From NCBI GenBank assembly GCA_023846275.1, contig JAIUJO010000226.1, forward strand, positions 124,001-188,000: a stretch of DNA of 64,000 bases, written 5' to 3'. The DNA is from Vanilla planifolia (Eukaryota > Streptophyta > Magnoliopsida > Asparagales > Orchidaceae). Below, piece by piece: positions 1 through 13,583 of this stretch (the stretch's first letter is position 1; each line of letters begins with the position of its first letter). Both the position numbers and the translations under genes were made by a program. Below the pieces are notes generated by a model. That model was not told the origin of the DNA. It did not search any database and saw nothing but the letters and a program-made list of their open reading frames with translations.

Positions 1-3000
1 CTATTCATATGGGTGTGTTTGTGCATGTGTGCATGTGCATTTATGTGGTTGTGAGTGTGTGGGTGTGTGTGTGCATGTGCCGTGTGTGTTAGCATTATTG
101 TGTGTGGGTATGTGGCATATGAATATAGGTGTATATCCATGTGCATATGTGTGTGCATGTATTTATGTGCATATTTATGTGTGATCATTTGTGTGTGTTT
201 ATGTGTGTGCAAGGTGTATACTTATGCTTGTGTGTGCATGTGCATTCACTTTTGTGTGCTTGGGTACAAACTTGTGGGTGCATGTGTGTTTGTGTTTGTG
301 TGTGTATGTATGCATGTGGTGTTATACGTGGGTGTGTGTGTGTGAGTGTATGGGCATTTATATATGACTATTAGCATTTTTTCATGACTGTGGGTGAGTA
401 CATATGCATCTATGGCTACTTATGTGTGCATCTATGTGCTTGTTTGCATGTGTGCATTTGTGTTTATGAATATGTTGTTGTGTTTTTTATTGTGTTTGAG
501 AGTGTGTGTGCATTTGTGAGCATGTGTGCACTAGTAGGAGTGGGTGCCGATGTGGACATGTGTGTGTATGTGTACGTGTGCTTGTGCATGCATGTTCATA
601 TATGTGTGTTCCTATAAGTGATTTACACGTGTGTGCATGTGAGCTTATGTTTGTGTGTGAGCATGTGCGTGTGTGTGCATGCATGTGTGCATGTACGTGT
701 GTAACCATGTCCTTGTGTGTGCATGTACAGGTGTTTGTGTGTGTATATGCTTGTGTGTTTGTGTATATTTTTGCTCATGAGTGTGTGTGCGTGTGTGCAT
801 GTGTTTATGTGAGCATGTGTATGAGCGTCCTTCTGTGTATGTGTGCACACATGCATGTTTTTGTGCATCCATGTGCAATGTATATGCATGTGTGTCTGTG
901 TGTATATGTGTGCATTTGTATGGAAGGGTTTATGAGAGTGCATAGGATTATGTACATGTTTGTGTGCACTTGTGTAAATATCTGATAATGTGTTTATGCA
1001 TGCTTGGTGAATGCACATAAGTTTTTAAATGTGAATCTTTGTGTGTGTGTGTGTGCTCTTTCTCATATGTGTGGATGCATGTGGTTGAATGTGTGTGTGG
1101 GTGTGTGTGGCTATGCACATGCATGTGTGTATGTCTATCTATGTGTCATCTTGAGTGTATATGTGTATGCATGTGTTAGTGGGTTTGTGTGTTTGTATGT
1201 ATGTGCATGTGCATGCATGCTTTTGTACGTGTGCATGCATGTGTGTGTGTTCAAGTTTGTTTTCATGCATGTGTGTATGTGTTCTTGTGTGCATATGTGC
1301 GTGTGTTTATGCATACATATGTGAGTGCATGTACAAATAGATGTGCATGAGTGCATGAGCACTTGTGAGAGTGTGTGTGTGCATTTGTTTATGTGTGTAA
1401 GAGCATGCTGTGTGTGTGTGTGTGGCTGTGCATTTGTGTGTGAGTGTGTGCAAGTATGCACGTGTCTATGCGAGCATGCACGTGTGTGTGCATAGGTGCA
1501 TATGCATATGCTTGTGCATGTTTCTGTGCATGTGTGTATGCATGAGAGTGCGCATTTGCGTTTGTGCCTGTATGCATGTGTGTTTATGTGTGCATGTGTG
1601 CAATTATGTGTGCGTGCATGTACGTGTATTTTTGTGCATGTGTGCATCTACTTAGCTCACATCTGTGTGCATGCTTGTGTGTATGTGCGTGCATATGTGT
1701 GTGAGCATGTGTGTGTGCATTTGTGCGTGCATGTGTGTGTATGTAAATGTTCATCTTTCTCTACTATTAATGGTGTGCATGTGCATACATGTCTTTTTGC
1801 ACATGTGTGAAAGTGAGTGAGTGTGTGTGTGTGTCTAAATGCATAAGTGTGTGAATTTGAATTTGCATGTGTGTGGTTGTTTAGGTGTGTGTGTGCCTTA
1901 TTGCATGCCTCCATGTCTGTGCACATATATGTTAATGTGTGTGCATGTGTGCATGTCTTTGTGTGCTTTTGTGCGTGTATGTCGATGCATATGTGCTTTT
2001 TGTGTGTTTTCAAGGCATGCATTTTTACCTTTGTGTGTATTTGTGTGTGTTTTTGTACACATGTGTGTATGCAAATGTGCATGTGTTTGGTGTGTGTGGA
2101 TGTGCATGTGAGTTTTTTCATGTGTGCACCTATGAGTTTTTATTGGTGCGTGTGTGGATGTATGTGTTTATGCATGTATGTGTATTTGTATGTATAAACA
2201 CATATGTATTTTTGCATGTTTGTGTGCTTGTTTGTATGTGTTTGTTTGTGTGCATGTGTGTGTTCCAATGTGTGTGTATATATGTTTGTGATTGTGTCTA
2301 CATATATGTACACATGCACACATTTATGTATATTTATTAGTGTGTGGATGCATTTGTGTATGTTTGTGTGCATGCATGCATGAGTGTTAGTGTGTGTGTT
2401 AGTGAAATTATGTATGTGTGCATGCACATCCATATGTGCATGTATGTGTGTACTTGTTTGTATGTGTGCATGTTTCTAAGTGTGCATTTGTATGTGATCA
2501 TGATATTGAGTGTGTATGTGTATGAATCCTTGTGCATGTTCATGTGCATAGGTGCTTGAGTGTGTGTGTGTGCATGTATGATAATAAGCAAATGCACATG
2601 AGTGTGTGGGTGTGTATGTATGTGCATATGTGTGAGCCTGTGTGTGTGCATGTGTGTATATCTTTGTAATGTGTGTACATGCATGTGCATAATGTCAGAG
2701 CATGTGTTTATGTTGTCTGTGCATTAGTGTGCATGCAGGTAATTCTACGTGTGTGTGTGCTTGTGCGTGAGTGTGCATGTGCTTATCTGTGTGTGCATGT
2801 TTTACTAGATGTGGGTGTGGGCCAGTCTATGTGTTTGTATATTATTTATGTCTGTGTGTGTGTCGGCATGTGTACTTATGCATATGTGTGTGCTTGTGTA
2901 CATGTGGGTGTTTTTATGTTTGTGCATGTGTCCATGAATGGATGCATTTGTGTGCATATGCGCATATTTGTGCTTATGTGTGGGTGCATGTGTGTGTGCA

Positions 3001-6000
3001 TGCATTTATGTGTGTATATATGCTTGCACTTGTGTGTGTGTGTAAGTGCATGCTTGTGCATTTGTATGTGAATGTTCACATATGTGTATGTAGGTTTTTG
3101 TGCATGTGTATGCTTTTTTGTGTGTCTGTGTGTGCAAGAGTGTGTATATGTATTTGTGGGTTTGCATATGTCTGTGCATGTGGGAGTTTCTATGCATATA
3201 CATTTGCATGTGTGTGTGCATATGTGAGTGAACATGTGTGTATATGTGCATGCATTTGTGTGGTGTGTGCATGCTTGTGGATGCATATGTGCATGTATGT
3301 TTGTGTTTATGTGTGTTTGTGTTCTTTTGAGTGCATGTGCATATGTGTGTGCATGTGGGTGTGCGTGTGTATGTGTGTGTGGGTGTGCATGTGGTAGTGC
3401 CTGTATGTGGGTGTACATGTGTGTGCACTTGTTTGTTTGTGTGTGTACCTATGTATTTGCATGTGTGCATGTGTATGTGTGTTCGTGTATAAGTGCACGT
3501 GTTTGCGTGACTATGTGTATGCATGTATGTGTGTGTGAGCAAATGAGTTTGTGTTTGTGTGCATATTGTGCACTTGCATGTGTGAATGTGTGCACGTTTG
3601 TGCTTCTGTATCGATGTAAGTATTTGTGTGCAAGACTGTGTGCACTTGTTTGTTTCTAGGCATGTTTGTGCCTATGTGTGCTTGTGTGTGTGTGCATGTT
3701 TGTTTGTGTGTTTGTAAGCATGTGTATGCTTATATGTGTATGTGCATGTTCATTTGTGTGTGTTTGTGTCTGCTTGTATTTTCATGTGTGGGTGCATGCA
3801 TTTGTCCATGCATTCATGTGTGAATTAATTTCTGCATGTGTATGTATGCATGTGTGTGTGTGTGTGTTTGTGTGCATGTAAGTATATGAACATGTGCATG
3901 TGTCTATGTATATGAGTTTACATGCTGGTGCAATTGTGTTTTTTGTGTGCATTTGTGTGTGCATGTGCATGCACGCTTGCGGGTCTGATTGTGTGCATTT
4001 GCATATAATTTCACAAGTGCGGATTTAGGTGTACATGTGAGTGCATACAAGCTTGTGTGTAGATGTGTGTGAGTGTTTGTGCTTGCATAAATGTGTGTGT
4101 CTGTGCATCTGTGTGTGCAAGCTTATGATTATATGTGTGTGTGTTCGTGCATGCTCACTTGTGAGTGTGTGTGTGCATGTGTATGCATGTGTACAAGTGT
4201 GTGCATGTGTGTGTGTGTGTTTGCATGCATGTCGATGTGTGTGGGCATCTAAGTGCATATGTATGTGTTTGTGTGTGCATGTACAAATGTGTATATGCGT
4301 GTACTTGTTCAAGTGTGTGTGCATGGCTTTTTTTGTGTGTACGTGTATGTGTGTGTACATGGAGGTGTGCGTTTGTGTGCATGTGTGTGCATGGGTGTAG
4401 GTGTGGGAGTGGGTGTGGGTGTCTGTACATGCCTATGTTTGTGCATGTGTACATGTGTGTGTGTGTGATTTGTGTGCATGTGGATGCATTCGTGTGCTTG
4501 TGTGTGTGTGCATGCAGATGTGTATGTCTGTGCTCATGTGAGTGTGTGTTTGTTCGTGTGTGTGTGTGCGTAGGTGTGCATATGGGTATTACAAGAGCTT
4601 CTGCCTAGGTATATGGGAATGTGTCACCATTTGCATGCTTGTGTATAAATGTGTGCATAGGTGTTTAAGCTTTTGTGTTTTTACATGTATTCATATGTGC
4701 TTATGTTTGTGTTTGTGTGTATATGTGTGTGCTCATGTTGGTGTGAGCATGTGTTCATGTGTTTTCATGGCTGAGTGTGTACGTGTGTGTGCATATGTAT
4801 GTGTAGAACCGATAAGTGCATGCGTGTGTGTATGTGCTTGTGTTTGTGGGTATGTGTGTGCGTGCACATGCAGTGTGTTAATTCTTGCATGTATTTGCAT
4901 GTGTGCTTGTGTTTGTGTGAGTAAGTGTTCATATGTGTGGATGTGAGTGAGTGTATATATGGATGTGTGTGTTTGTGTGTATGTGTGGTTGTGTCATGCA
5001 TGCATGTACATGTGTTTGCTCATGTGGTTTACATGCATGTGTTTGTGTGCATGTGAGTGTGTGTGTTCACGTGCTTATGGGGGTCTATGTTTGTGTGTGT
5101 GTGTGTGTATGCGTACGTGAATGTATGTGTGCGAACATGTAAATAGACTTGTGTCTATGTGTAAAGGTGCATGTGCATGTGATTACATATGTGTGTGAGT
5201 GTGTGTGTGTGTGTGTGCATATATGCATGTGTGTAAGTGTGCATATGTGTACGTATGTGCTTTTGTACACATGTGTGTGTGTGTGTGTTTTATATGTGTT
5301 TGTGTGCATGGGTGTCTATTTGCATGTATGTGTGCTTTTTGTGAGTGTAGGAGTGTGCATGTTTTTGAGTGTACCTATGTATGTTTATATGCTTATTTAT
5401 GTGCATGGGTGCAAGCATGTGTGGTTGTATGTGTGCACGTTTATGTTTTTGTGCATGCATGTGCACATATGTCTATGTGTGTTGAACATGTGCATGCATG
5501 TTTATTTGTATTGTGTATTAATGCATGTGCACATGCATGCATGTGTGTGAATATATGCATGTGTGCGTGCGGGTGCATGCATGAGCATGCTTGCTTCTTT
5601 GTATGCGTGCTTGTGTGTCTTTGCAAGTGTGTGTGTGTGCTTGTGCATGTGCTTGTGTTTTCCTATTAGTGTTTGTATTTTTATGATTGTGTGTGTGTGT
5701 GCATGCATGTGTGTTGTTTGTGTGCACAAATGTCTCTATGTGTGTGTGTGTCTACATACATATCTATGTGTGCTTTTATGTTCGTTTACATATGTGTGCA
5801 TGCCTGTGTGGGTGTGTGGGGGGTGTATTCTCATTGTGTGTGTGCATGTTAACACTTATGTATAGGTGTATATGTATGTGTGTGTTCATGTGTGCACATG
5901 TGTGTGTGGGTGCGTCTGAAAGTTTGTGTGCATGAAAGTGTTTCTCTGTGTCAATGCAAGTGTATGAATGCATTCGTCTATGTGTTTGAACTCATGTGTG

Positions 6001-9000
6001 TGATGGTTGATGCATATGTATGTAAGTTTGTATGTTTGCATGTGCACATATTCTTATGTGTGATTGTGCAAGTGTGTCTATATGTGTATGTGTGTGCATC
6101 TTGGTGTGTGTGAATGTGCTTGCATGTGTGTGTGTGTACATGTGTGAGAGTTTGTGTGTACTTATGTGCATGCATGCACACACACATGTGTGTGTGTGTG
6201 CTAAAGCTTACACATGTGTGTCTGCACTAAGGCTTGCACATAAAAGTGTGGGGAGTATATGTGTGTATGTGTGTGCGTATGTGTCTACATATGTTTGTGC
6301 ACATGTGTTCATGCACTTGTCTCTCTATCTGTGTGTTTGTTCATGTATGAGTTTTTGTCCATATGAGTATGTATGTATGTGTGTGTGCATGTGTGTACTT
6401 GTGAGAACGTGTGGGCACATGTTTGTGTGCTTTTGTGTATGTCAGTGTTCATGGGTTTGTGTGCGTGGACATATGTGTGTATTTGAATTTGTGCTTATGT
6501 CCATGAATGTGTGTTTGTGGTTGTATATGTGTGTGTGCATCTGTGTAAGTGTGCATGCATGTGTACTGCATGTGTTTGTGTGGGCATCTATGTGTGTGTT
6601 TTTATTTTTATTTTTTTGCCTATGTGGGTGCGTGGATGCGTGCATGTGTGTAAATGGGTATATGTAAATGTGCATGCGTGCACATGTGTGCGTATGTTAA
6701 TGTCTATGTGTGGAGGTATGTGCAATGTTTTGCATGTATTAGTGGGTGCTTGTCTATGTGCGTGTGAATGTTTCTAAGTCTTTGTGTGTGTGCATATAAA
6801 TATGTGTGCTTGCATTTCTCTTTTATTGTGTGCACATTTGTGTTTGTCAATGTGTAGATTTGCATGTGTGAGTGTGTATATTAGCATGTGTGTGTGTGTG
6901 ACAGTGTGTGCATACATCTTAGTATTTATCCATATGTACAAGCATATCTAATTGTTGGTGTGTTTGTGTATGTGTTTATGCATGTATGTTGGTGCATGTG
7001 TGTGATTGCATATGTGTATGTGCTTGTGCATGTGGGTTTGTGTGTGTGTGTGTGGGTTGTTATGCATACATGTGCAAGTGTGTGTGTGTGTGCACCTATG
7101 CATGTGCATGTGTGTGTGGGTATGCTTGTGCATATGAGTGTGTCCTAGTGACGTGAGTGTGTGTATCTGCATGTGCATCTGAGTGTTTGTCTTTGTGTAG
7201 GTCTGTGTGTTTACACATGTGAATGAGTGTGCATGTATGTGTGAGGCTATGCATGTGTGTTTATGTGTGTGTATGTTTGCATCTGTGCATGCTTAAGAAT
7301 GTGTATGTGTGTGTGTGTCTTGGTGTAGAAATGTTTGTGTGTATGTGTATTCAAGCATGTGTGTGCATTTGTCTATGGACATGTTCAAGCTTGTGTATGT
7401 ATGCATGTGTGTGTGTTTGTGCATGTGCACATGTGCATGTGTATGCATGTGTGTTTGTGTGCATTTGTGCTTTCATTTATGCAATTTCATGCATTTGTGG
7501 GTGGGTGTCTCAGTGTGTGTGTGTGTGTTTGCACGTGTGTTTGTCTATTTGCAAGCATACATGCATGCATGTGTGTGGTTATACATTTCTATGTAGTTTT
7601 TCATTAGGTGCATGTGTGTGTGTGTTTGTGTGCATATGTGTGCATGCATGCATGCATGTATAGCATCTATGTCTATGTTTGTTAATATGTGCTTGTGTAC
7701 TTATGTGTTCTTATGTGCATGGTCATGTGCTTGTGAGCATACAATCATTTATGTGTTCATACATGTGTGTATGTGTGCATGCATGTGTGTATAGGTGGGT
7801 GTTTGTGTGTGTTTATGTGTGTGTATATGTGTGTGCATGCTCATCTAATTGTGTGTACATGTGTTCCTTTTTGTTAGTGTTGGTGTGGGTGCACTCATTC
7901 GAGTGTGTGTGTGTGTGTGCATATGCACAGTGTGTATGTGTGTGTGATTACACGTGTGTGTGTGTGTGTGAGCATTTGTGTTTGTATACATGTTTCTATT
8001 TGTGTGCATGTAGATGTATGTATATGACCTTGTGTTTGTGCATATATATGGGTGCTAGCATATCTGTGTATGTCTTTGTGTGTTTACATGTGTGCATATG
8101 TACTTGTGTAGATATCTTGTGTGTGTATGTATGTAAGCGTTTGTGTATGTGTGTAAGGGGGATTACGTGTGTTCTCATGTTTATGTGTGCATGTATGCCT
8201 GTGTGTGCATGTGTGTTTGTGTATATGTATATGTGCGCATGTTGCATGTGTGCATAGTTGTGTGTGTACGTGTGTGTGCTTGTGTATCCCTATTCATATG
8301 TGTGTATGTGCCTATTTATGCATGTTCATGTGTGTGTGTGTGTTTAGGTGAATGTATGTATGTAGGTTTGTGTGGTTGTGTATGTGAGTGGGTGTGTGCA
8401 TGTGTGAACATGTGTACATTCATATATACCTTTACATGTGTGAGTGTGTGTGTGTGTGTTTATGTTTGGGCTTGTTTTTGCATAGTTGTATGTGTTTGCA
8501 TGTGTGTGTGTCTATGTGTGTGAGAGTATGCATGGGTTTGTGTGCATATGTATGCGTGAGTGTGAATTTGACAGTGTATATGTGTATATGCGTGTATGTG
8601 TGCAAGTGTGTATGTTTATTTGTTTATGTGCTTGTGCATATATTTACATGGCATGTTTGTGTGTGTGTTTGAGTGTGCATATGTCTAATGTCAATTTGCA
8701 TATATGTGTGTGCATCTTTATATTTGTGCATGTGTGTGTTCATGTGTTTGTGCCACATGTGTCTGTATGGATGTGTATGCATGTATGCATGTTCGTATGT
8801 GCATTTATGCATATGTGCGAGTGTTTACGCATGTGTGTGTTTGTAGGTGTGTGCATGTATGTGCCTATGTGTGTGGGTGTTCTCATGTGTATATGGGTGT
8901 GCTTGAATAAGTGTGTGTTTGCTTGTTTATGTGCAAGTGTATGTGCATGTGTTTGCAAGCATATGCACATGTGTTTGTGAATGTCTGTGTGCATGCATGT

Positions 9001-12000
9001 CTTTGTGTGTGTGTGTTTGTGTGTTTGTAGGTGTATGCACATGCATGTGGGTACATGTGATCAATTGTGTGTGTGTGTGTGCATTCATGCATATGCATTT
9101 GCATATGTATGTTTGTGTGAGAATATGTGTGTATGTGTGTCTCTACGTATGTGTGTGTGTGTGTGTGTTAGTGCGTGCATGTGTGCATGTATGTTTACTT
9201 CTTTGTTCATGTATTAGTGCATGTGTATCTAAGTATGTTCATGCATATGCTTGTGTGTATGTGTGGGTGCATGTGCATAGGTGTATGTGTTCATTCTTGC
9301 ATGCGCTTATGTGTTTGTGCATGAGCATGTGTGTGTGCATGTGCATGTGATATTTATTTGAGCGTAGTCATGTGCATGATTAGGTGCATGTGAGAGAGCC
9401 TGTGCGAGTGCATGAGCATGTTTGTGCATGTTACTGAATTGGGGTGTGCATGTGTGTGCCTGTGTTTGGTTGTGTATGTGCCATTACATGTCGCTAAGTG
9501 TTGATGTGCGTGCTAGCACATGTGTCTATATGGCTACATATGTGCATGTATGTGTATGTGCAAGCATGTTTATGTACGTGCATGCTTGTGTGCAAATGTT
9601 TTCATGTGTGCGTACGTGTCTACATGAATGCACATGTGTGTATGCATCTGTGTATGTGCATGTGTATGTGTATGTGCTTATGTAAATGTGTATGTGCATG
9701 TAGGTGTGTGTGTGTGTTCTTGTGTATGTGTGTGCTTATGTGTATTTGTGTTCATGTGTCTGGCTATGTGTGTGCATGTGTATGTGTGCAGCTTGCATGT
9801 CTGTGCATACGTGTGCATATGTGTTTGTGTTTGCATGCAATTGTCTTTGTTTGAGTTCTAAGTGTTTGTGTGCATGTGCATGCAGGTTGTGCACATTTGC
9901 ATGCCCACTAGTGTGCATGTTTGGACATGTGGGTGGGTGTATTTGTGCATGCATGTTGTGTATGCATGTCTGTTTGGGTTTATGTGCATGTTTGTGAATT
10001 TGCATGTGCAAGTGCATGTGTGATCATGCCTATACTTCTGCTAATGTGTTGCATGTTATTTTTGTGTGTGTATATATGTGTCTATATGCGTGTTGGCGTA
10101 TGTGTGTGTGCGCTTGTGTGCCTATGTGCTGTGTGTATTGTGTGTGTGTGTTTGTCTATGTGTATGTGTGTGTGTGTGTGTCTGTGGGTGTGTAAGTGGG
10201 TGTATTTGGTACGTGTAGGTTTTTGTGAGTGTGACCATGCTTTTATGTGTGCATGTGGGTATGTGTGTACATGCCTACAAGTGTGTGTGTGTGTATACAT
10301 GTGTGTTTACTATGGGTGAATGTGTTTGTGTTCATTTTTGCATGTCTATGCTAGTGTGCATGTATGTGTGGATGAGTGCATGATGCTTCTCTATGTTTGT
10401 GCATATCTTTGTGTGTTCATGTCATTGTATGTATGTGTGTAAGTGTATGTACGTGTGCATGTGTGTGTGTGTGAGTGTCTATGTATATCTATGTTTGTGA
10501 GAAAGTGTGTGTGTTTGTACATATGCATGTATGTGTGCATGCATTTGTATTCATGTACATGTGTGTGTGTGTTTGTGTTTTTGTTTGCTTGTGTGAGTGA
10601 GTCTATGCATATAGTGTGCTTGTGTGCCTGTACTTATGTGTGCACGATTGTGTGTGTGTGTGTTTACATGTGCATGTGCATTTGTGTGTCTATCTATGTG
10701 CGCGTTTGTCTACATGTGATTTATGTGTGTGCATGTAATAATTTTTATGTGTGTTTTTGTGCATTTACATATGCAAATGTGTAGGCATTTGCATATGTGT
10801 GGTTATGTGTGTGTGTGTGTATGCATGTTTGTGTACGTGTGTGTGTGTGTCTATTGTGTGTATGTGTGTGCATATGTGTGTGCATGTATTCTAGCATGAG
10901 TGTTTAGGTATGTGTGAGTGGTGTGGGTATGGGTGTGTGTGTGTGTTAGCACTTTTTGTTCGTGTACGTGTCCATGTGTGTGTGTGTGTGTGTTTGTGAG
11001 TACATATGTGTGCATGTAAGTGTGCTTTTTGCATCCATGTGTGTGCTTATGTATTAGTGAATATATCTTTGTGGACATATTTGTCCATGTGTGCTCATGT
11101 GCTTAAGTTTGTGCTTGTATGTGCTTTGTGTGTGTATTTGTATTCTCATGTTTATTCTTCTATGTGTGTGTGTGTGTGCATGTGCATGTATGTGTGTGTG
11201 TTTCAATGTGTTGCTTTGCATGCAAGTGTGTACATGTGTGTTTGAACATTTGTGTGCATGTGCATATGTCCGTACGAGTGAATGTGTGAGTGTGTGAGAG
11301 TGTGCGTTTGTGTGCATGTGTGAGTTTTGCAATATGTGCATGTGCATAAGTGTGCATGTTCATGTATGTGTGGAGGTGTATATGTGTGTGTCTCTGCACT
11401 TGTTTGTGTGTTTTCATGCACTTGTTATGTTATGCATGCATGTGTATTTCTTTGTAGGTATGTGTCTGTGTGTGTGCATGTGCCTACATGATTTTGTGCC
11501 TGCATGATTTTGCGCTTGCATGTGTAACAGTGTGCGCATGTGTGATAGTTTGTGTATGCATATGAGTATGTTTGTGTGTGTGCATGTGCATCCCTGCATG
11601 TGTGTGTGAACGTGTCTGCCTACAATGCGTAAATATGAGCACATGTATATTTATGCACGTGTGTGTGTGTGTGTGCATTTAAGCGCAAGTGCGGTGGTGT
11701 GCGCACGTCTATGAATGTGTGCTAGCTTACATGTGTGTTTGTTTATGAGAATTTATGTCAAATGGGTGTATGTGTGCATGTGCATGTGTATGTTCGTGTT
11801 TATGCCTCTATGTGTGGTGAGTGTCTTTCTATGTCAATACATGTATGTGTTGACATGTGTCTGTGCGTGTCTACATATGTGAGTGTGTGCATTTGTTACT
11901 TTTGCATGCACATATGCGTGGTGTGTGTGTGTGTTAATGTGAGTGTGTGTTTGTATATATGTGTGGGTATGTTTGTGCGCTTGTGCAAGCACGAGTGTGT

Positions 12001-12398
12001 ATGGGTACACAGGTTTGCATATATGTGTGTTTGTAAGTGTGTAGATGTGTACATGTGTGTGCAGATGTGCACACACACATGTGCATCTGTGTATCTGTGT
12101 GAGCATGAGTGTGTGTGCATGTGTGTGTGGATGTGTATGTGCATGAGTGTATATGTGCCTGCGTGTGCACGTGTGTGTAAATGTACGTTCATATGAGCTG
12201 TGTTTGGGTATGAGTTATTATGTGTGTGTGTGTGTATGTTTATATCCATGCATGCATATGGGTGCTTCAGTGTGCACGGGTGCATACAAGTGCACTTGTG
12301 TCATTTTGTGTATTTGTGTGTGTGTGTTTGCATGTTTGAGTGTGCTTTTATATATGTATGCATGCATATGTTTGTTTGTGTGACTTATGTATGTGTGT

Positions 12399-12428
12399 GT
12401 GCATGTGCATGTGCATGTGCATGTGCAT
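12399..12428 (+). repeat. (GTGCAT)5 perfect hexamer tract
   Basis: Five uninterrupted GTGCAT units sit inside the GT-rich array, followed by a GCATGC variant. This is the cleanest run I noticed of the hexamer that seems to underlie much of the array, and it may be a recent slippage expansion. Confidence 0.85.
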
Positions 12429-13560
12429 GCATGTGCTCATGCTCGTGTGTGTGTGTGTTCTTATGTGTATGCATGCATGTGGATGTGTGTGTGGGTGTGT
12501 GCTCATCTGATTGTACATGTGTGAGCACATGTGTGTGTGCACCTTTGTTTGTGCATTTTTATGTTTGTGTTCTTGAGCATTTGCATGTGTGTGCAGCTAT
12601 GGGTACATGCGTGCCTTTGCTTGTTTGTGCATGAGTGTGTGTGTGTGTGTGTATGTGCATGTGTGTGCATAGGTATTTTCATATGTGTGTGTTTGTGTGT
12701 GTGGGTTTGTATATATGTGTGTGTTTGCATATGTGTGTACTTATGTGGCTACATATGGGTGTTTGTGTCGACACTTATGTGCATGTATGTCTGCTTATGT
12801 ACATTTGGGTGTGTTGTTGTGTGCATGTGTTCTTATGTGCATGCAATCATTTATAAGTGTGTGTGCATACATGTTTGTGTGTGCAAATGTGTGCGTGTAC
12901 ACTTGCTTACATTTGCTCATGTGTGTATGTCTATGCATATGTATGTTTATTTGTGGGAGTGGGCACATCTGACTAGGTGTGTGCATGTGTACATGTGTGT
13001 GTACTACACATATGAGTGTGTGTTTGTGCTTGCTTGTTTACAGATAAGGTTGTGTGTGTGTTTGCATGTGCCTATGTGTTTATGCATGAGTGCATATGTG
13101 CTTGAGTGTTTCTTTGCATGTGTGTGCTTGAGCATGTGAAAGTGTGCTTATATGTGTGTGTGCAAACTCATGTATGTTTATTACTATGCATGTAGGTGTA
13201 CCTCTCTCATTTGTATTTTCATGCATGTGTATGGGTGCATGCATGTCTATGTGTATGTTTGTGCAAGTGTGTGGGTTTATTTGAGCATGCATTTGAATAT
13301 GTATTTGTGTGCATGTATGTGTGTGTGTATGTGTAGAGATGTGTGTGTATGCATGAGTATGCATGTGTGCATGTGCCTCCATATGCATGTGTTGTTGTGT
13401 GTGTGCACACATGCACATGTATGTGTGTGTGTGTACATTCGTATGCAAGAGTTTGTGCTTATGTTATAATGGAATCATGCGTGTAGGTGTGTGTATGCAT
13501 GAGCAAGTGTGTGTATGTGCATACATACGTTGGCACATGTGTCCATGCATAATGACACAT

Positions 13561-13583
13561 GTGTGTGTGTGTGTGTGTGTGTG
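13561..13583 (+). repeat. (GT)n tract, about 11 units
   Basis: This is an uninterrupted GT dinucleotide run of 23 bases, among the longest pure runs I found in the 39-kb array. Comparable but slightly shorter runs occur near 5091, 10979, 12636 and 34606. The shortness of the pure runs shows the array is old and interrupted rather than a fresh microsatellite. Confidence 0.85.

Noticed and set aside
6032..6667. 211-codon open frame on + covering the non-GT island near 6200
   Set aside because: Only the short island departs from repeat composition; no recognisable motif or codon bias appears.
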